A stretch of DNA of 64,000 nucleotides from Enterocloster alcoholdehydrogenati (GCF_013282095.1 NZ_BLTJ01000011.1:62001-126000); one strand, 5' to 3'; counted from the stretch's first letter, positions 16,220 to 25,900 are shown. A program made the numbers and translations. Notes: generated by a model from the sequence alone, not told the origin.

Positions 16220-17989
16220 TCAATTCCCCTCCTTTTTGCCGGATGTGACCGCCCAGTTTCGTGCCCCCACATGGGCCGTCCAAAGGGTCTGATACAGCGG
16301 GCAGCGGCCCAGCAGTTCTTCCTGTGTGCCACAGTCTGCAACGCTCCCTTTCTCCAGCACCACGATCTGGTCCGCGTTCTGGATGGTGGAGAGCCGGTGG
16401 GCGATGACCAGAAGCGTTTTCCCCCTGGAAAGCGCCATAATGGAGCGTTGGATTTTGTCCTCATTCTCGGGATCAGTGAAGGCGGTCGCCTCGTCCAAAA
16501 TCACAATGGGGGCGTCCTTCAAAATGGCGCGGGCGATGGCGATGCGCTGACGCTCCCCGCCGGAGAGCTGCTTGCCCGCGTCTCCGGCCGTCGTATCCCA
16601 GCCATGCTCCAGCCGGCCGATAAATTCTTCGCACTGGGCCGCCTGAGCAGCCGCCAGCACCTCCTCGTCCGAGGCCCCCGGACGCCCCAGCCGGATGTTC
16701 TCTTTCAGGGAGCAGTCAAAGAGGAAGTTGTCCTGCGTGACGAAACTGATGGACTGGGAGAGCTGCTTCAGCGGGAGCTTGCGGATGTCCTGTCCGCCCA
16801 GGGTGATGGAGCCTCCCGTCACATCCCAAAACCGGGCGGTCAGCCGGGCGATGGTAGACTTTCCGCCGCCCGACGGCCCCACCAGGGCGGTGAATTTTCC
16901 CTGTGGGATGGTCAGGTTCAGATGGCGAAGCACCTCCTTGCCCTCTGTCCCGCCATAGGAAAAAGATACATCCCGCATCTGGATGCCGCTGCCTTCCAGA
17001 TGGACATTCTGCTCCGCCTGCGTGAGCTGGGGCAAATTCAGCAGTTCACGGGTGTCCTTTACTGCAAACTGCATACTTTTCATGGAGTTGATGAAGGCGG
17101 TGGCGCTCATCAGGGGGGACACGATTCCCAGGGCCAGCATCAGGCAGAGCGTCACTTGGGCCGGGTCCAGTATCCCCGCCTGATAGAGCGCGACGCCCGC
17201 CGGCAGGGTCCCCAGCAGGGTGGTCGGCAGAATGGACAGGCACAGATTCATGGAGGCCCAGGTGCAGCGGAACCATCCCATGGTGAAGTCCCGGAAGGAG
17301 GCCACCGCCTGGGCGAATTTCTGATAGGATCGCTCCCCCTGGCTGAACGCCTTCACCACCTGAATGCCCTCTACATATTCCACGATCACGCTGTTCACAT
17401 GGGCGTTGGCCTCCATGTAGGCGGCGTAATTCTTGTTATAGGTCCGCATCCCGAAGGTCATGGGGATGAGCGCCACCGGGATGGTCACCAGCAGGGCGAG
17501 GCCCATCCGCCAGTCGATGGCGAACATGGCGATGACCACGACCAGAGGCAGCAGAAGATTGGAACTGAGTTCCGGGATCATGTGAGCCAGAGGCGGCTCC
17601 ACATCTTCAATACGGTCCACGATGGTGCTTTTCATGGAGCCAATGGGCCGGCTTTCCACCTCGCCCAGCGGCGCCCCCATCAGCCGGTCCGCCACCTGAA
17701 GGCGCAGGCCCTCCAAAATCGTGTAGGCGGATACATGGGCCAGCATGGTGGACAGGGCATATCCCGCCACCTTGACGGCATAGCCGGCCAGACACACGCC
17801 GCACCAAAATACAATGCCCTCCCAGTCTGCCTGACGCTCCAGAAAGAGCCGGATGATCTGATAAACGCCGAGATACGGTACGAAGCCCTCGGCCACACTG
17901 AGAATAGCCAGTACCACAGACCCGGCCATCTTCCCCCGGCAGGGTGCGGCGAAGGAGAGCAGGATACCGAGCCAAGTTCGTTCCTTCAT
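16220..17989 (-). CDS. ABC transporter permease-ATPase, first subunit (cassette B)
   Basis: A 589-residue partner of the gene at 14470-16218; its stop is one base from that start. ATG 17989 is 8 bp after GAGAGGAG; an ATG at 18007 overlaps that site and is rejected. ATPase motifs GPSGGGKST, TQDNFLFD, LSGGERQRIA, VILDEATAFTD and IAHR are intact. It is driven from its own promoter with the large operator palindrome at 18013-18046, separate from the ECF promoter upstream. Confidence 0.87.
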   Translation of the reverse strand: MKERTWLGILLSFAAPCRGKMAGSVVLAILSVAEGFVPYLGVYQIIRLFLERQADWEGIVFWCGVCLAGYAVKVAGYALSTMLAHVSAYTILEGLRLQVADRLMGAPLGEVESRPIGSMKSTIVDRIEDVEPPLAHMIPELSSNLLLPLVVVIAMFAIDWRMGLALLVTIPVALIPMTFGMRTYNKNYAAYMEANAHVNSVIVEYVEGIQVVKAFSQGERSYQKFAQAVASFRDFTMGWFRCTWASMNLCLSILPTTLLGTLPAGVALYQAGILDPAQVTLCLMLALGIVSPLMSATAFINSMKSMQFAVKDTRELLNLPQLTQAEQNVHLEGSGIQMRDVSFSYGGTEGKEVLRHLNLTIPQGKFTALVGPSGGGKSTIARLTARFWDVTGGSITLGGQDIRKLPLKQLSQSISFVTQDNFLFDCSLKENIRLGRPGASDEEVLAAAQAAQCEEFIGRLEHGWDTTAGDAGKQLSGGERQRIAIARAILKDAPIVILDEATAFTDPENEDKIQRSIMALSRGKTLLVIAHRLSTIQNADQIVVLEKGSVADCGTQEELLGRCPLYQTLWTAHVGARNWAVTSGKKEGN

Positions 17990-18012
17990 GTGCAATACTC
18001 CTCTCAAAAAAA

Positions 18013-18046
18013 ATCGTTGTAGTTTGCTTACACTAACTACAACGAT
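18013..18046. promoter_or_regulatory. 34-bp operator with abutting -10 box, cassette B ABC promoter
   Basis: Perfect 12-bp arms ATCGTTGTAGTT / AACTACAACGAT (18013-18024 and 18035-18046) surround a core matching the island operator (minus strand GTTAG-TGTAAG-CAAAC). TATAAT on the minus strand (18045-18050) overlaps the right arm, and no good -35 is visible, which suggests an activator-dependent promoter that is repressed at the start site. Confidence 0.75.
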
Positions 18047-18112
18047 TATAAGGGATTCTTACCGCTCTGTCCGCTCCGTCCTGCCGGTCTGGTCCTGTTT
18101 GGACGGAAAAAT

Positions 18113-19063
18113 TTATTGGCTTTCCCGCCGGTACTCCAGGGGCGTCTTGCCCTTGACTTCCCTGAATGCGGCGGCAAATTTGCTGGAGCTGTCATAACCT
18201 ACCCGGCCGGCGATCTCTGCCACTCCCATTTGAGGCTCCTGCTGGAGCAGAAGCGCGGCCTGGTCCATGCGGAAATTACGCATATAGGTGTTGATGGGTT
18301 GCCCATAAATCGACTTGAAGCACTCCTTCAGCGCCGTAGCAGGGACAGAAAACCGTTCGGACAATTCCGCAATCGTATAGTGGCGTTCCAGCTCCCCCGT
18401 CAATAACCGATGGATAGCCTTCACTTTTTCCACCTGGGATTTATAGAAGTAAGGCTTTTCCGCATCCTTTGGCAGTTCCAGCGCGTCCAGATACAGGAGC
18501 AATTCCAGTACTTTGATGCGGAAATAAGGAATCTTGATCTGCTCCGGCACCGCGTAGAGCTCCTGAAAAATGTGATCGATGGAGGGCGCCCCATGGAGCA
18601 CCTTGGGATGGCGACTGGAGCAGAATTTATTCTGGAGCCGGGCCAGATCCACCGGAAATTCCCGTATCCACTCCTTCAGCGATTGGGCGGCCTGGGGGAG
18701 CGCAAAGCCAACGGTGATCCCGTGATAATGGGCAAGGGGGAAGGTAAAATGGCCCTGGTGCTCCAGCCGCCGGTCCAGCTTCAGGTCGCCCGCCTCTACA
18801 TAGGAGTACGCATCCGGGCCGGCAGGGTACTCCATGCGCCCCTGGCGGCAGTAATCAATGCACAGCAGATCCTCCGTTGTACGGAACGCGGAATCATAGC
18901 TCTCCATATGGAAATCGTTGTACATCAGGGATACGCCGGGGAACAGATCGTATTGTGTCATGATCCCCTCTCCGGTACCGCTGTGAAACTGAAAGACCCG
19001 GCAGTTTCCACCCTCCACCAGCGGGACAGGGAATCCGTTGTCTGCCATTACTTGCTCCAGCAT
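18113..19063 (-). CDS. AraC-family regulator (cassette B)
   Basis: A 316-residue regulator with the C-terminal double HTH of AraC proteins (LTGELERHYTIAELSERFSVPATALKECFKSIYGQPINTYMR... then EIAGRVGYDSSSKFAAAFREVKGKTPLEYRR). The N-terminal 200 residues are a ligand domain related to those of other AraC proteins in the island. ATG 19063 follows AAAAGGAGAAATTTC. It follows the ECF ATPase gene and precedes the ABC promoter. By analogy with siderophore-sensing AraC proteins such as YbtA, it probably activates the transporters when ligand is present. Confidence 0.86.
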   Translation of the reverse strand: MLEQVMADNGFPVPLVEGGNCRVFQFHSGTGEGIMTQYDLFPGVSLMYNDFHMESYDSAFRTTEDLLCIDYCRQGRMEYPAGPDAYSYVEAGDLKLDRRLEHQGHFTFPLAHYHGITVGFALPQAAQSLKEWIREFPVDLARLQNKFCSSRHPKVLHGAPSIDHIFQELYAVPEQIKIPYFRIKVLELLLYLDALELPKDAEKPYFYKSQVEKVKAIHRLLTGELERHYTIAELSERFSVPATALKECFKSIYGQPINTYMRNFRMDQAALLLQQEPQMGVAEIAGRVGYDSSSKFAAAFREVKGKTPLEYRRESQ

Positions 19064-19076
19064 GAAATTTCTCCTT

Positions 19077-20465
19077 TTACAATCGCAGCACCCGGTCACA
19101 GGCTCTCTGCATGAATTCTTGGTCATGGGTAACCACCAGAACGATCCGCCCATGCCTTGCCAGACTGCGGATCACCCCGGACACCTCCACCATACGGGCA
19201 TAGTCCAAACCGCTGGTGGGCTCGTCAAAAATCAGCACCGGCTTCTCCGACAGCAGGGCCGTAGCTACTGCCAGCCTCTGCTTCTGTCCCCCGGAGAGGG
19301 ACATCGGATGCCGCTCCCGAAAGGACAGCAGGTGGAGGCTGTCCAGCACCTCCGAAATCTGATTGTCAGATGCCTCCGGCGCAGACATCCGGCACTCTCC
19401 CCACACGCTGTCGGAGAACAGCTGATGGTTTACATCCTGCATGACACAGAAAGCCGACCGCTGGCGGCCTTTTCGATCCAGAGGCTTTCCGTTCAGCAGA
19501 ATTTGTCCCGCTTGTTCTTTCAGCAGCCCGCAAAGGCAGCGGGAAAGTGTGGTCTTGCCCACGCCGTTGGGTCCGGTGATTGCCACCACCTCGCCGGGGC
19601 GGGCGGAAAAGGACAGATCCCGGAACACGGGAGCTCCTTTGCGAAAGCTGCAGGTTAAGCCCTCCACAGACAGCCCTTCTTCGCTGCCGGCCGATTCCAC
19701 AGCGGGGAGCGTGCATACCGCCGGGGTCAGGGTACGCAGCCCCAGGGCCTCCCGCTCCGGGTCTGGCAGGCTGCGAAACTGCTCCCCGGTGAAGACGCGC
19801 TCCAGCCCCCCGCTCCGAAGATAAAACGCCCGGTCGATGAGATCGGTGAGAAAGTACAGGCGATGCTCCGCCACCACGATTGTGCAGCCCTGCCGCTTCA
19901 AAGCGGCGATCTGGTCGTGGAGCCGGGCAATGGCCTCCCGATCCAGATTGGCTGTCGGCTCGTCCAGCACATAGATTTCAGGGCCCATGGCATAAACAGA
20001 GCCAAAGGCCAGAAGCTGCTTTTGCCCACCGGACAGAGAAAAGATGTTTTTCCCGCGCAGTTCCTGGAGGTGCAGTGTTTCCGCGACCTGCTCCACGCGG
20101 CGGCGGATCTCTTCCGGCGGACGGCCCTCATTTTCCAGCCCAAAGGCCAGTTCGCTGTCGGTGTCCAGATTAAAAAACTGGGACTTTGGATTTTGAAACA
20201 CAGAGCCTACCCGCTGGGCCAGTTCATACATGGGTGTTTCCCGCGGCGCAAGCCCATTTACCATCACCCGCCCTTCCAGACGGCATCCGGGAGTAAAAGC
20301 CGGGATCAGGCCGTTGATCAGCTTCGTCACCGTGGTCTTTCCGCAGCCGGAGGCCCCGCACAGCAGGACGCACTCTCCGCGGGCAACAGTGGCGCTGACA
20401 TGGGAAAGCGTTTCCTGTTTTTCTCCATAGCCAAAGGAAACCTGTTCCAAACCTATCATTGTCAC
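19077..20465 (-). CDS. Fused ECF transporter ATPase, EcfA-EcfA' (cassette B)
   Basis: A 462-residue protein with two ATPase domains. First: Walker A GASGCGKTT near 36, Q-loop VFQNPKSQFF, signature LSGGQKQLLA, Walker B YVLDEPTANLD. Second: GPNGVGKTT, LSGGQKQRLAV, LIFDEPTSGLD. The fusion replaces separate EcfA1/EcfA2 subunits. It would power the T and S subunits encoded just upstream, and is followed by the AraC gene 13 bp on. Confidence 0.88.
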   Translation of the reverse strand: MTMIGLEQVSFGYGEKQETLSHVSATVARGECVLLCGASGCGKTTVTKLINGLIPAFTPGCRLEGRVMVNGLAPRETPMYELAQRVGSVFQNPKSQFFNLDTDSELAFGLENEGRPPEEIRRRVEQVAETLHLQELRGKNIFSLSGGQKQLLAFGSVYAMGPEIYVLDEPTANLDREAIARLHDQIAALKRQGCTIVVAEHRLYFLTDLIDRAFYLRSGGLERVFTGEQFRSLPDPEREALGLRTLTPAVCTLPAVESAGSEEGLSVEGLTCSFRKGAPVFRDLSFSARPGEVVAITGPNGVGKTTLSRCLCGLLKEQAGQILLNGKPLDRKGRQRSAFCVMQDVNHQLFSDSVWGECRMSAPEASDNQISEVLDSLHLLSFRERHPMSLSGGQKQRLAVATALLSEKPVLIFDEPTSGLDYARMVEVSGVIRSLARHGRIVLVVTHDQEFMQRACDRVLRL

Positions 20466-20471
20466 TCCCCC

Positions 20472-21146
20472 TTATTGTACCACAAATGAGCCTATCAGCA
20501 AGGCCAGGACCAACAGCATCCCAATCAAGTCCACCGGCATTAGACGCAAGGACACGGCGCTGGTCTTTCGGGCTGGATTTTCGATTCCTCGGGTCACGGC
20601 CGCCGCGGAGAGCTCCTCCGCCGTCTCCGTAGCGGACACCATGAGGGGCATCACCGTACACTCCAAGCGGCTGAACCCCCGGATATTCCGCAGCTTCATC
20701 GCGTCCCGGATGTGGCCGATCTCCTCCCGGATAGCGGGGAAGTACCGCAGTGTCACGGATATAGCCACGATCAGCTTCTGGGGAATATGTAACTGCCGCA
20801 GCCCTACGATCAGGTAGCGCAAAGGAGTGCATTTCAACATCAGCGATCCGGTCATCAGGCAGGGGAACATCCGGCGGGTATAGGTGGCAAAGATGGTAAA
20901 ACTGGTGGCGATGATCATAGGCGACGCCGGCAGGATCACCTGTTGAAAGACCAGCAGGGCGCAATATCCAACAGCCCATTTGACTGCCATTGTAAATCTT
21001 CTGTGGACAACCATCAGTGCCAGCAGCAGAGCGACCAGCGCCAGTTCCACCCACAGAGTATGGTCGCTGAACGCGATGATATTGGCGGCGATCAGAATCC
21101 ACAGTCCAGCTCTCGGGTCAAAGATCGATTTCTTCCCGTTCCCCAT
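20472..21146 (-). CDS. ecfT: ECF transporter T subunit, EcfT (cassette B)
   Basis: A 224-residue membrane protein with about five helices and the coupling segment ending AAVTRGIENP, which corresponds to the conserved A-R-G motif that contacts the ATPases. ATG 21146 lies one base after the S-subunit stop; a 26-codon upstream extension is rejected. It is the scaffold linking the S subunit to the double ATPase. Confidence 0.86.
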   Translation of the reverse strand: MGNGKKSIFDPRAGLWILIAANIIAFSDHTLWVELALVALLLALMVVHRRFTMAVKWAVGYCALLVFQQVILPASPMIIATSFTIFATYTRRMFPCLMTGSLMLKCTPLRYLIVGLRQLHIPQKLIVAISVTLRYFPAIREEIGHIRDAMKLRNIRGFSRLECTVMPLMVSATETAEELSAAAVTRGIENPARKTSAVSLRLMPVDLIGMLLVLALLIGSFVVQ

Positions 21147-21147
21147 C

Positions 21148-21753
21148 TTACACCAGGCCAGCCTTTTCAAAGTGCTTGCGGAACATGGCGCGGGCAAGGA
21201 TGCCGCCGATGACCGCTCCAACAACAGGAGCCAGGAACAGAACGATCAGCATCCCATTGGAGGAAAGGGCCGCCAGAGTGTTCACATAGTCCGCTGGCAT
21301 CCCTTGTTCTGTGATCTGCCGCAGGAAGTCCTCCCGCATCAGCCAGATCGGGAGCGGAGAGCCCACCATGCCCACAGAGAACAGCACAAAGGATACCAGG
21401 TTGCCGGCCATGCTCCGGTAGTGGGTGATGACACGGGTAATTTCAGCCAAGCCGCAGGCCAGAACGAAGGATACCAGGATCACAACGGTGAATTGCCCGG
21501 TGACATAGTAAATGAGGCCCGTGATGAGTCCCATCAGCAGGACGGAGCCCACCTTCTGCACCTTGGCGCACATCATGAGATATGGAATGCCGGTAAACAG
21601 AGCGATAAAGCCCGGCATCAAGATCCAAAGCAGCGGGTGCAGCCCGCCCAGAAGCATAAAGGCAAAGTTGATGACAAAGTAAATGGCGGAGAAAATCCCC
21701 ACGGTAATGACATCTTTGCCGCTCATCCCGCGGCCCTTGACTGGTTCAGACAT
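21148..21753 (-). CDS. ECF transporter S subunit, Trep_Strep (MptD-like) family (cassette B)
   Basis: A 201-residue membrane protein with about six helices, start ATG 21753 after AAAAAGGAGAGAACATT. Its pattern fits the Trep_Strep type: KDVITVGIFSAIYFVINF early, AKVQK after the second helix, and a basic-hydrophobic end (FRKHFEKAGLV) shared by all three S subunits here. This family includes subunits implicated in heme uptake in streptococci, but the ligand cannot be read from sequence. It is the first gene of the S-T-A-AraC operon. Confidence 0.83.
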   Translation of the reverse strand: MSEPVKGRGMSGKDVITVGIFSAIYFVINFAFMLLGGLHPLLWILMPGFIALFTGIPYLMMCAKVQKVGSVLLMGLITGLIYYVTGQFTVVILVSFVLACGLAEITRVITHYRSMAGNLVSFVLFSVGMVGSPLPIWLMREDFLRQITEQGMPADYVNTLAALSSNGMLIVLFLAPVVGAVIGGILARAMFRKHFEKAGLV

Positions 21754-21771
21754 AATGTTCTCTCCTTTTTG

Positions 21772-21787
21772 GTTAGATTGCACTAAC
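21772..21787. promoter_or_regulatory. Putative metal-repressor operator, cassette B ECF promoter
   Basis: GTTAG-ATTGCA-CTAAC, 19 bp upstream of the S-subunit start. Member of the nine-site set. Paired TATTCCGTTT repeats lie farther upstream at 21861-21870 and 21880-21889. Confidence 0.75.
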
Positions 21788-21927
21788 TTTCTTCGTGAAA
21801 AATAGGACGCCATGCGTCCATCTCACACGATGTATTTTACCGAGGGCCTCCCTGCCTGTCTATTCCGTTTAGACGACTTTATTCCGTTTGGTTGGAATTA
21901 TTGATGTTTTCCTATCCGCACAAATCG

Positions 21928-21960
21928 AAAACGGCCCTTGCTATAATACAAAGGCCGCTT
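21928..21960 (-). terminator. Terminator of cassette C
   Basis: CGGCCCTTG (21932-21940) pairs with CAAAGGCCG (21949-21957), with TTTT on the minus-strand exit side. It follows the winged-helix stop at 21975. Confidence 0.7.
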
Positions 21961-21974
21961 TCTTGCTTGTTCCC

Positions 21975-22271
21975 TTACTTTTCAAAGCGATAACCATATC
22001 CATATACCGTTTGAATCGCATTGATATTTAATTTCTTCCGTATCTTGTAGATCCGGCTGGTGACGCTTTCGAGGCCGGAAGCAAAGTCATCGGGCATCGC
22101 ATATCGGTAAAGCTGCTCCCGGGTAAAGGTCCAGCCAGGGTGTAAGGCCAGATAATATAGGATATTGAATTCCATCGTGGTCAACTCCACCGCTCGCCCG
22201 CTCACAAAGGCCCTACGCTGGTTTGGGTCAATACACAGATTATCATATTGTAGAACAGCCAGTCCAGTCAA
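21975..22271 (-). CDS. Standalone winged-helix DNA-binding protein (cassette C)
   Basis: A 98-residue receiver-less winged helix. TTG 22271 follows GGGGGAAAAGCG; the longer in-frame start overlaps the upstream ABC gene and is rejected. Same length as the A and B copies, more diverged in the first third (FVSGRAVELTTMEF). Unlike in A and B, no DtxR gene separates it from the ABC genes: it begins 16 bp after the second ABC stop. Confidence 0.8.
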   Translation of the reverse strand: MTGLAVLQYDNLCIDPNQRRAFVSGRAVELTTMEFNILYYLALHPGWTFTREQLYRYAMPDDFASGLESVTSRIYKIRKKLNINAIQTVYGYGYRFEK

Positions 22272-22287
22272 CGCTTTTCCCCCAAAG

Positions 22288-24024
22288 TTATACCGCCCAA
22301 CCAAGGCTTTCCTGCTGAATATGGAACAACTTATAATACAGCCCATTCTTCTTCATCAACTCATCGTGCGTTCCATGTTCTACCAGTCGTCCATTGTCAA
22401 GAACAATGATCTGATCCGCATCCACAACTGTACGGAGACGGTGGGCGATCATAATAACCGTCTTGCCTTCTACCAGTTTGGCAATCGCTTTTTGAACCAG
22501 GACTTCATTCTCTGGGTCAAGGGATGCTGTGGCCTCGTCAAGCAGAATGATGGGCGCATTTTTTAGTAATGCGCGGGCGATGGAAATACGCTGGCGCTCA
22601 CCGCCGGAAAGGGTGCTGCCGTTTTCACCGAGAACCGTCTGATACCCATCCGGCATCTCCCGGACAAATTCATCACAATAGGCGGCTTTGGCAGCAGCAA
22701 TTACCTGATCGTCTGTTGCGTTTGGATTGCCAAGACGGATATTATTCATAACCGTATCATTGAACAAGGTCACATCCTGGAACACGAAAGACATATAAGA
22801 CATGAGGCTTTCCGGCTCCATACTCTTGATGTCTTTGCCGCCCACGGTGATCTTGCCCTGTTGAACATCCCAAAACCGGGCAATCAGTTTGGAAATCGTG
22901 CTTTTACCGGAACCGGACGGGCCAACGAGGGCGGTCACGCTCCCTTGGGGAATTTTGCAGGAAACATCTTTGATGACATCTTCCTGATTGTAGCCAAAAG
23001 TCACATGGGAAAGCTCAATATCGCAGTTCGGAACCATTTTCCCGTCACCGTCCATCACAGGAGTGGTGAGCAAGGTACGCATACGACTTGTAACTACATT
23101 CAAATTCAGTAGCGAGGACAAATTCGCCAGGATTGCCAAAATAGGGCCATAAATCCGCGTGACCATCAGCAGAAACATGAGCAAAGGCAGCAGTTCAATT
23201 TGTCCACTGGTCAGGAGAATAGCACCGACAAAGATTGTAATGCCAATACCTGCCTGCAAAATCATGCTGGCGCTGGACATAAACACGCCGACAGCCATTT
23301 CCACTTTGATGGCAATCTTTTTCATAGCAAGCAGAGCTTTATCCAACGCACTGAAATGAGAGCCGGACAGCCCGCAGGACTTGATGATCTTCATACCTTC
23401 CAGGTATTCCTGTACCTGGTCAGAGGCAGCCAGTTTTGCATTAACCTGCTTTTCAAACAGCTTCTTTTGATGGTTCCGGCTGAGCCAGATAATGAGGAAG
23501 GCAATCGGAACCGTGATGAATACGCACAGAGCAAGACGCCAGTCAAAGAAGGCCAGCAGGATACAGGTCAGGGTCACCGTGATGCCGTTTGCAATCAGTG
23601 GAGGGATCGTGCTGCTGAGCAGGGACTCCATGCTGCTGCAATCCGCCATCATATTCGTGGTCAGTTCAGAAAGATCCTTGGTGTTAAAGAAATTCATAGG
23701 GAGTTTCCGAAGGTGCTCCGCAATCCGCAGCCGGGTCGTGTTCGACTCTTTATATGAGGCAATATAGGTTTTACGGTAATCGTTTTTGGCGGCCAGAAAT
23801 ACCAGGATGGCTGAAACAATACCTGCGCCCCACAGCATCCAGATATGGTTCCACTGGATGGAGTCACCGCTGACAAAGGGCGTCAAAATTTCACTGAAGA
23901 CCATAACAGTTACACAGAACGGCAGAAGCATAGCCAGGTTCGTCAATGTGCAGGCGAAGATTGCTTTTTTCAGATCTGCGTAACCCTTGTCTGACAAAAA
24001 GAGAGCTTTTTGTAATCTGCTCAT
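22288..24024 (-). CDS. ABC transporter permease-ATPase, second subunit (cassette C)
   Basis: A 578-residue half-transporter. ATG 24024 overlaps the partner stop (ATGA) and follows AAAGGCGG. Six-helix membrane domain, then GPSGSGKST, VFQDVTLFND, LSGGERQRIS, ILLDEATASLD and IAHR. Base composition is somewhat more A/T-rich than in A or B, suggesting a different origin from those cassettes. The predicted heterodimer has two intact nucleotide sites. Confidence 0.87.
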   Translation of the reverse strand: MSRLQKALFLSDKGYADLKKAIFACTLTNLAMLLPFCVTVMVFSEILTPFVSGDSIQWNHIWMLWGAGIVSAILVFLAAKNDYRKTYIASYKESNTTRLRIAEHLRKLPMNFFNTKDLSELTTNMMADCSSMESLLSSTIPPLIANGITVTLTCILLAFFDWRLALCVFITVPIAFLIIWLSRNHQKKLFEKQVNAKLAASDQVQEYLEGMKIIKSCGLSGSHFSALDKALLAMKKIAIKVEMAVGVFMSSASMILQAGIGITIFVGAILLTSGQIELLPLLMFLLMVTRIYGPILAILANLSSLLNLNVVTSRMRTLLTTPVMDGDGKMVPNCDIELSHVTFGYNQEDVIKDVSCKIPQGSVTALVGPSGSGKSTISKLIARFWDVQQGKITVGGKDIKSMEPESLMSYMSFVFQDVTLFNDTVMNNIRLGNPNATDDQVIAAAKAAYCDEFVREMPDGYQTVLGENGSTLSGGERQRISIARALLKNAPIILLDEATASLDPENEVLVQKAIAKLVEGKTVIMIAHRLRTVVDADQIIVLDNGRLVEHGTHDELMKKNGLYYKLFHIQQESLGWAV

Positions 24025-25841
24025 AGTTGCACCGCCTTTCCGCTGATTTTCCAGCCAATCGCTTCTGTATAGTGGTTCCACATTTGTGCATAGCGTCCGC
24101 TTGCGGCCACCAGCTCGTCATGTTTTCCTTCTTCGACCAAGTGCCCTTTCTCCATGACGATGATCTTATCTGCATTGCGGATCGTGGAGAGGCGGTGTGC
24201 GATGATGATAACTGTCTTACCCTGCATCAGCTTTTCAAAGGCTTTCTGGATCAGGTATTCATTCTCCGGGTCACTGAACGCCGTTGCCTCATCCAGCACG
24301 ATGATAGGCGAGTTCTTGATAATAGCCCGCGCAATAGCAATCCGCTGGCGCTCACCGCCAGAGAGATGGATGCCTTTGGAGCCGACCACCGTGTGATACC
24401 CGTTGGGCAGTTTGGAGATGAACTCGTGGCACTGCGCTGCTTTCGCCGCCGCAATCACTTGTTCCTCGCTGGCCGAAGGATTGCCCATACGGATATTATC
24501 CAAGATGCTCTGCTTGAACAGGAAAATATCCTGGAACACAAAGCTGACATGGTGCATCAGGTCATCCTCCGCCATATCGCGCACATCTATACCGCCGATG
24601 GTAATGCTGCCGGAGGACACATCCCAAAAGCGGGAAATCAGATTGGCAATCGTACTTTTGCCGCCGCCGGAAGGTCCGACAATGGCTGTGATCTGTCCCT
24701 GCTTTGCCGAGAAAGATACATTTTCCAGAGCTTTCTCAGAATTATCTCCCGTGTAGGAAAAGCTGACATTATTGAAAACAACATCGTCCCCAGCAGGTTT
24801 CTTAGGATGAGCCGTTTCCGGCATTTCTGGAATGTTCAATATCTCGTCCATCCTGGCCACATTCCCGTTGATCTGCATGAACGACTCTGAAATATACATG
24901 ATTTTGTTCAGCACGCCGGAAATTGCTGGTACAAAGAGCAGATAAAAGATAAAGGTCATCGCAAATCCGGCAAAATCATCCGTTCTGGACCCAATCAGGA
25001 TGCCCACAGGAACAAGAATCAGGTAAACATTATTGATGATTGTGGTAAAGGCAGGCATACAATTCTGCCAGCCCAGAGAGAACTTGAGGACCCATTCCGT
25101 ATAGCCGGTGATTGCCTCTTTGAGTTTTTTGAACGAAGATGCTGTTTGATTGAACGCCTTTACTACCGACATTCCCCGGACATACTCCACAGAGGCATTA
25201 TTCATTTCTTCCAAAGCCTTTTGGTACTTGCCCATGTTCTCCTTCATTTCACCGCTGCCAAAGCCAATAAACTCTGCGACAAATGCAAGAATGATGCCGA
25301 CCAGGGAAGCAAGGCCAAACCTCCAGTCAACAGCCAACAGGATGATGACCATGACGATAGGGGCGGTAATAGAGGCAACAAAATCAGGAAACTGGTGAGC
25401 AATAAAGCCCTCCACACTTTCAATGTTTTCATCCATGATTTTCCGCAGACGGCCGCTGCCAATCGTTAAGTGATACCCCAGTGGGATTTTGGTAATATGG
25501 TCTGCAAAGAGAACTTTCAACTCGTACAGCGTTCCAAATGCCGCCATGTGTGAGCTGAAAATAGCCAGAAAATACAGTAGGATATTTGCCACGATCCCGG
25601 CGAGCGCCAGCCAGCCATAATTCATGACCATCCCCATATCCAACTGGTCAAGGTTCGGGAAAACACCGATAATTGAGCGGATCATAAAATAGACCGCTAT
25701 GTACGGGATAAACGAAGCAATGGCTGCCAATGACGAAAGAACCGCGGCTAAGAACACAAGGCCCTTTCTGTCAGAAGCCAATTCCATGCATCGTGCCAAA
25801 CCCGTCTTTGGTTTTGCCTGTTTCGACTTTGCGTTTGACAT
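24021..25841 (-). CDS. ABC transporter permease-ATPase, first subunit (cassette C)
   Basis: A 606-residue partner with an N-terminal basic tail (MSNAKSKQAKPKTG) before the membrane domain. ATG 25841 follows AGGAGGG. ATPase motifs GPSGGGKST, VFQDIFLFKQ, LSGGERQRIA, IVLDEATAFSD and IAHR are all present. The operator palindrome lies 25 bp upstream of the start and an AraC gene lies upstream on the same strand. Confidence 0.87.
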   Translation of the reverse strand: MSNAKSKQAKPKTGLARCMELASDRKGLVFLAAVLSSLAAIASFIPYIAVYFMIRSIIGVFPNLDQLDMGMVMNYGWLALAGIVANILLYFLAIFSSHMAAFGTLYELKVLFADHITKIPLGYHLTIGSGRLRKIMDENIESVEGFIAHQFPDFVASITAPIVMVIILLAVDWRFGLASLVGIILAFVAEFIGFGSGEMKENMGKYQKALEEMNNASVEYVRGMSVVKAFNQTASSFKKLKEAITGYTEWVLKFSLGWQNCMPAFTTIINNVYLILVPVGILIGSRTDDFAGFAMTFIFYLLFVPAISGVLNKIMYISESFMQINGNVARMDEILNIPEMPETAHPKKPAGDDVVFNNVSFSYTGDNSEKALENVSFSAKQGQITAIVGPSGGGKSTIANLISRFWDVSSGSITIGGIDVRDMAEDDLMHHVSFVFQDIFLFKQSILDNIRMGNPSASEEQVIAAAKAAQCHEFISKLPNGYHTVVGSKGIHLSGGERQRIAIARAIIKNSPIIVLDEATAFSDPENEYLIQKAFEKLMQGKTVIIIAHRLSTIRNADKIIVMEKGHLVEEGKHDELVAASGRYAQMWNHYTEAIGWKISGKAVQL

Positions 25842-25866
25842 AGCATGAACCCTCCTTAAAAGAGAA

Positions 25867-25900
25867 AATGTCGCAGTTAGTTCTTGCTAACCGCGACATT
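25867..25900. promoter_or_regulatory. 34-bp operator of the cassette C ABC promoter
   Basis: Outer perfect arms AATGTCGC / GCGACATT enclose the core GTTAG-TTCTTG-CTAAC (25876-25891). A TAGAAT -10-like box lies just upstream on the minus strand. The outer arms differ from those in cassettes B and F, while the core is shared. Confidence 0.77.
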
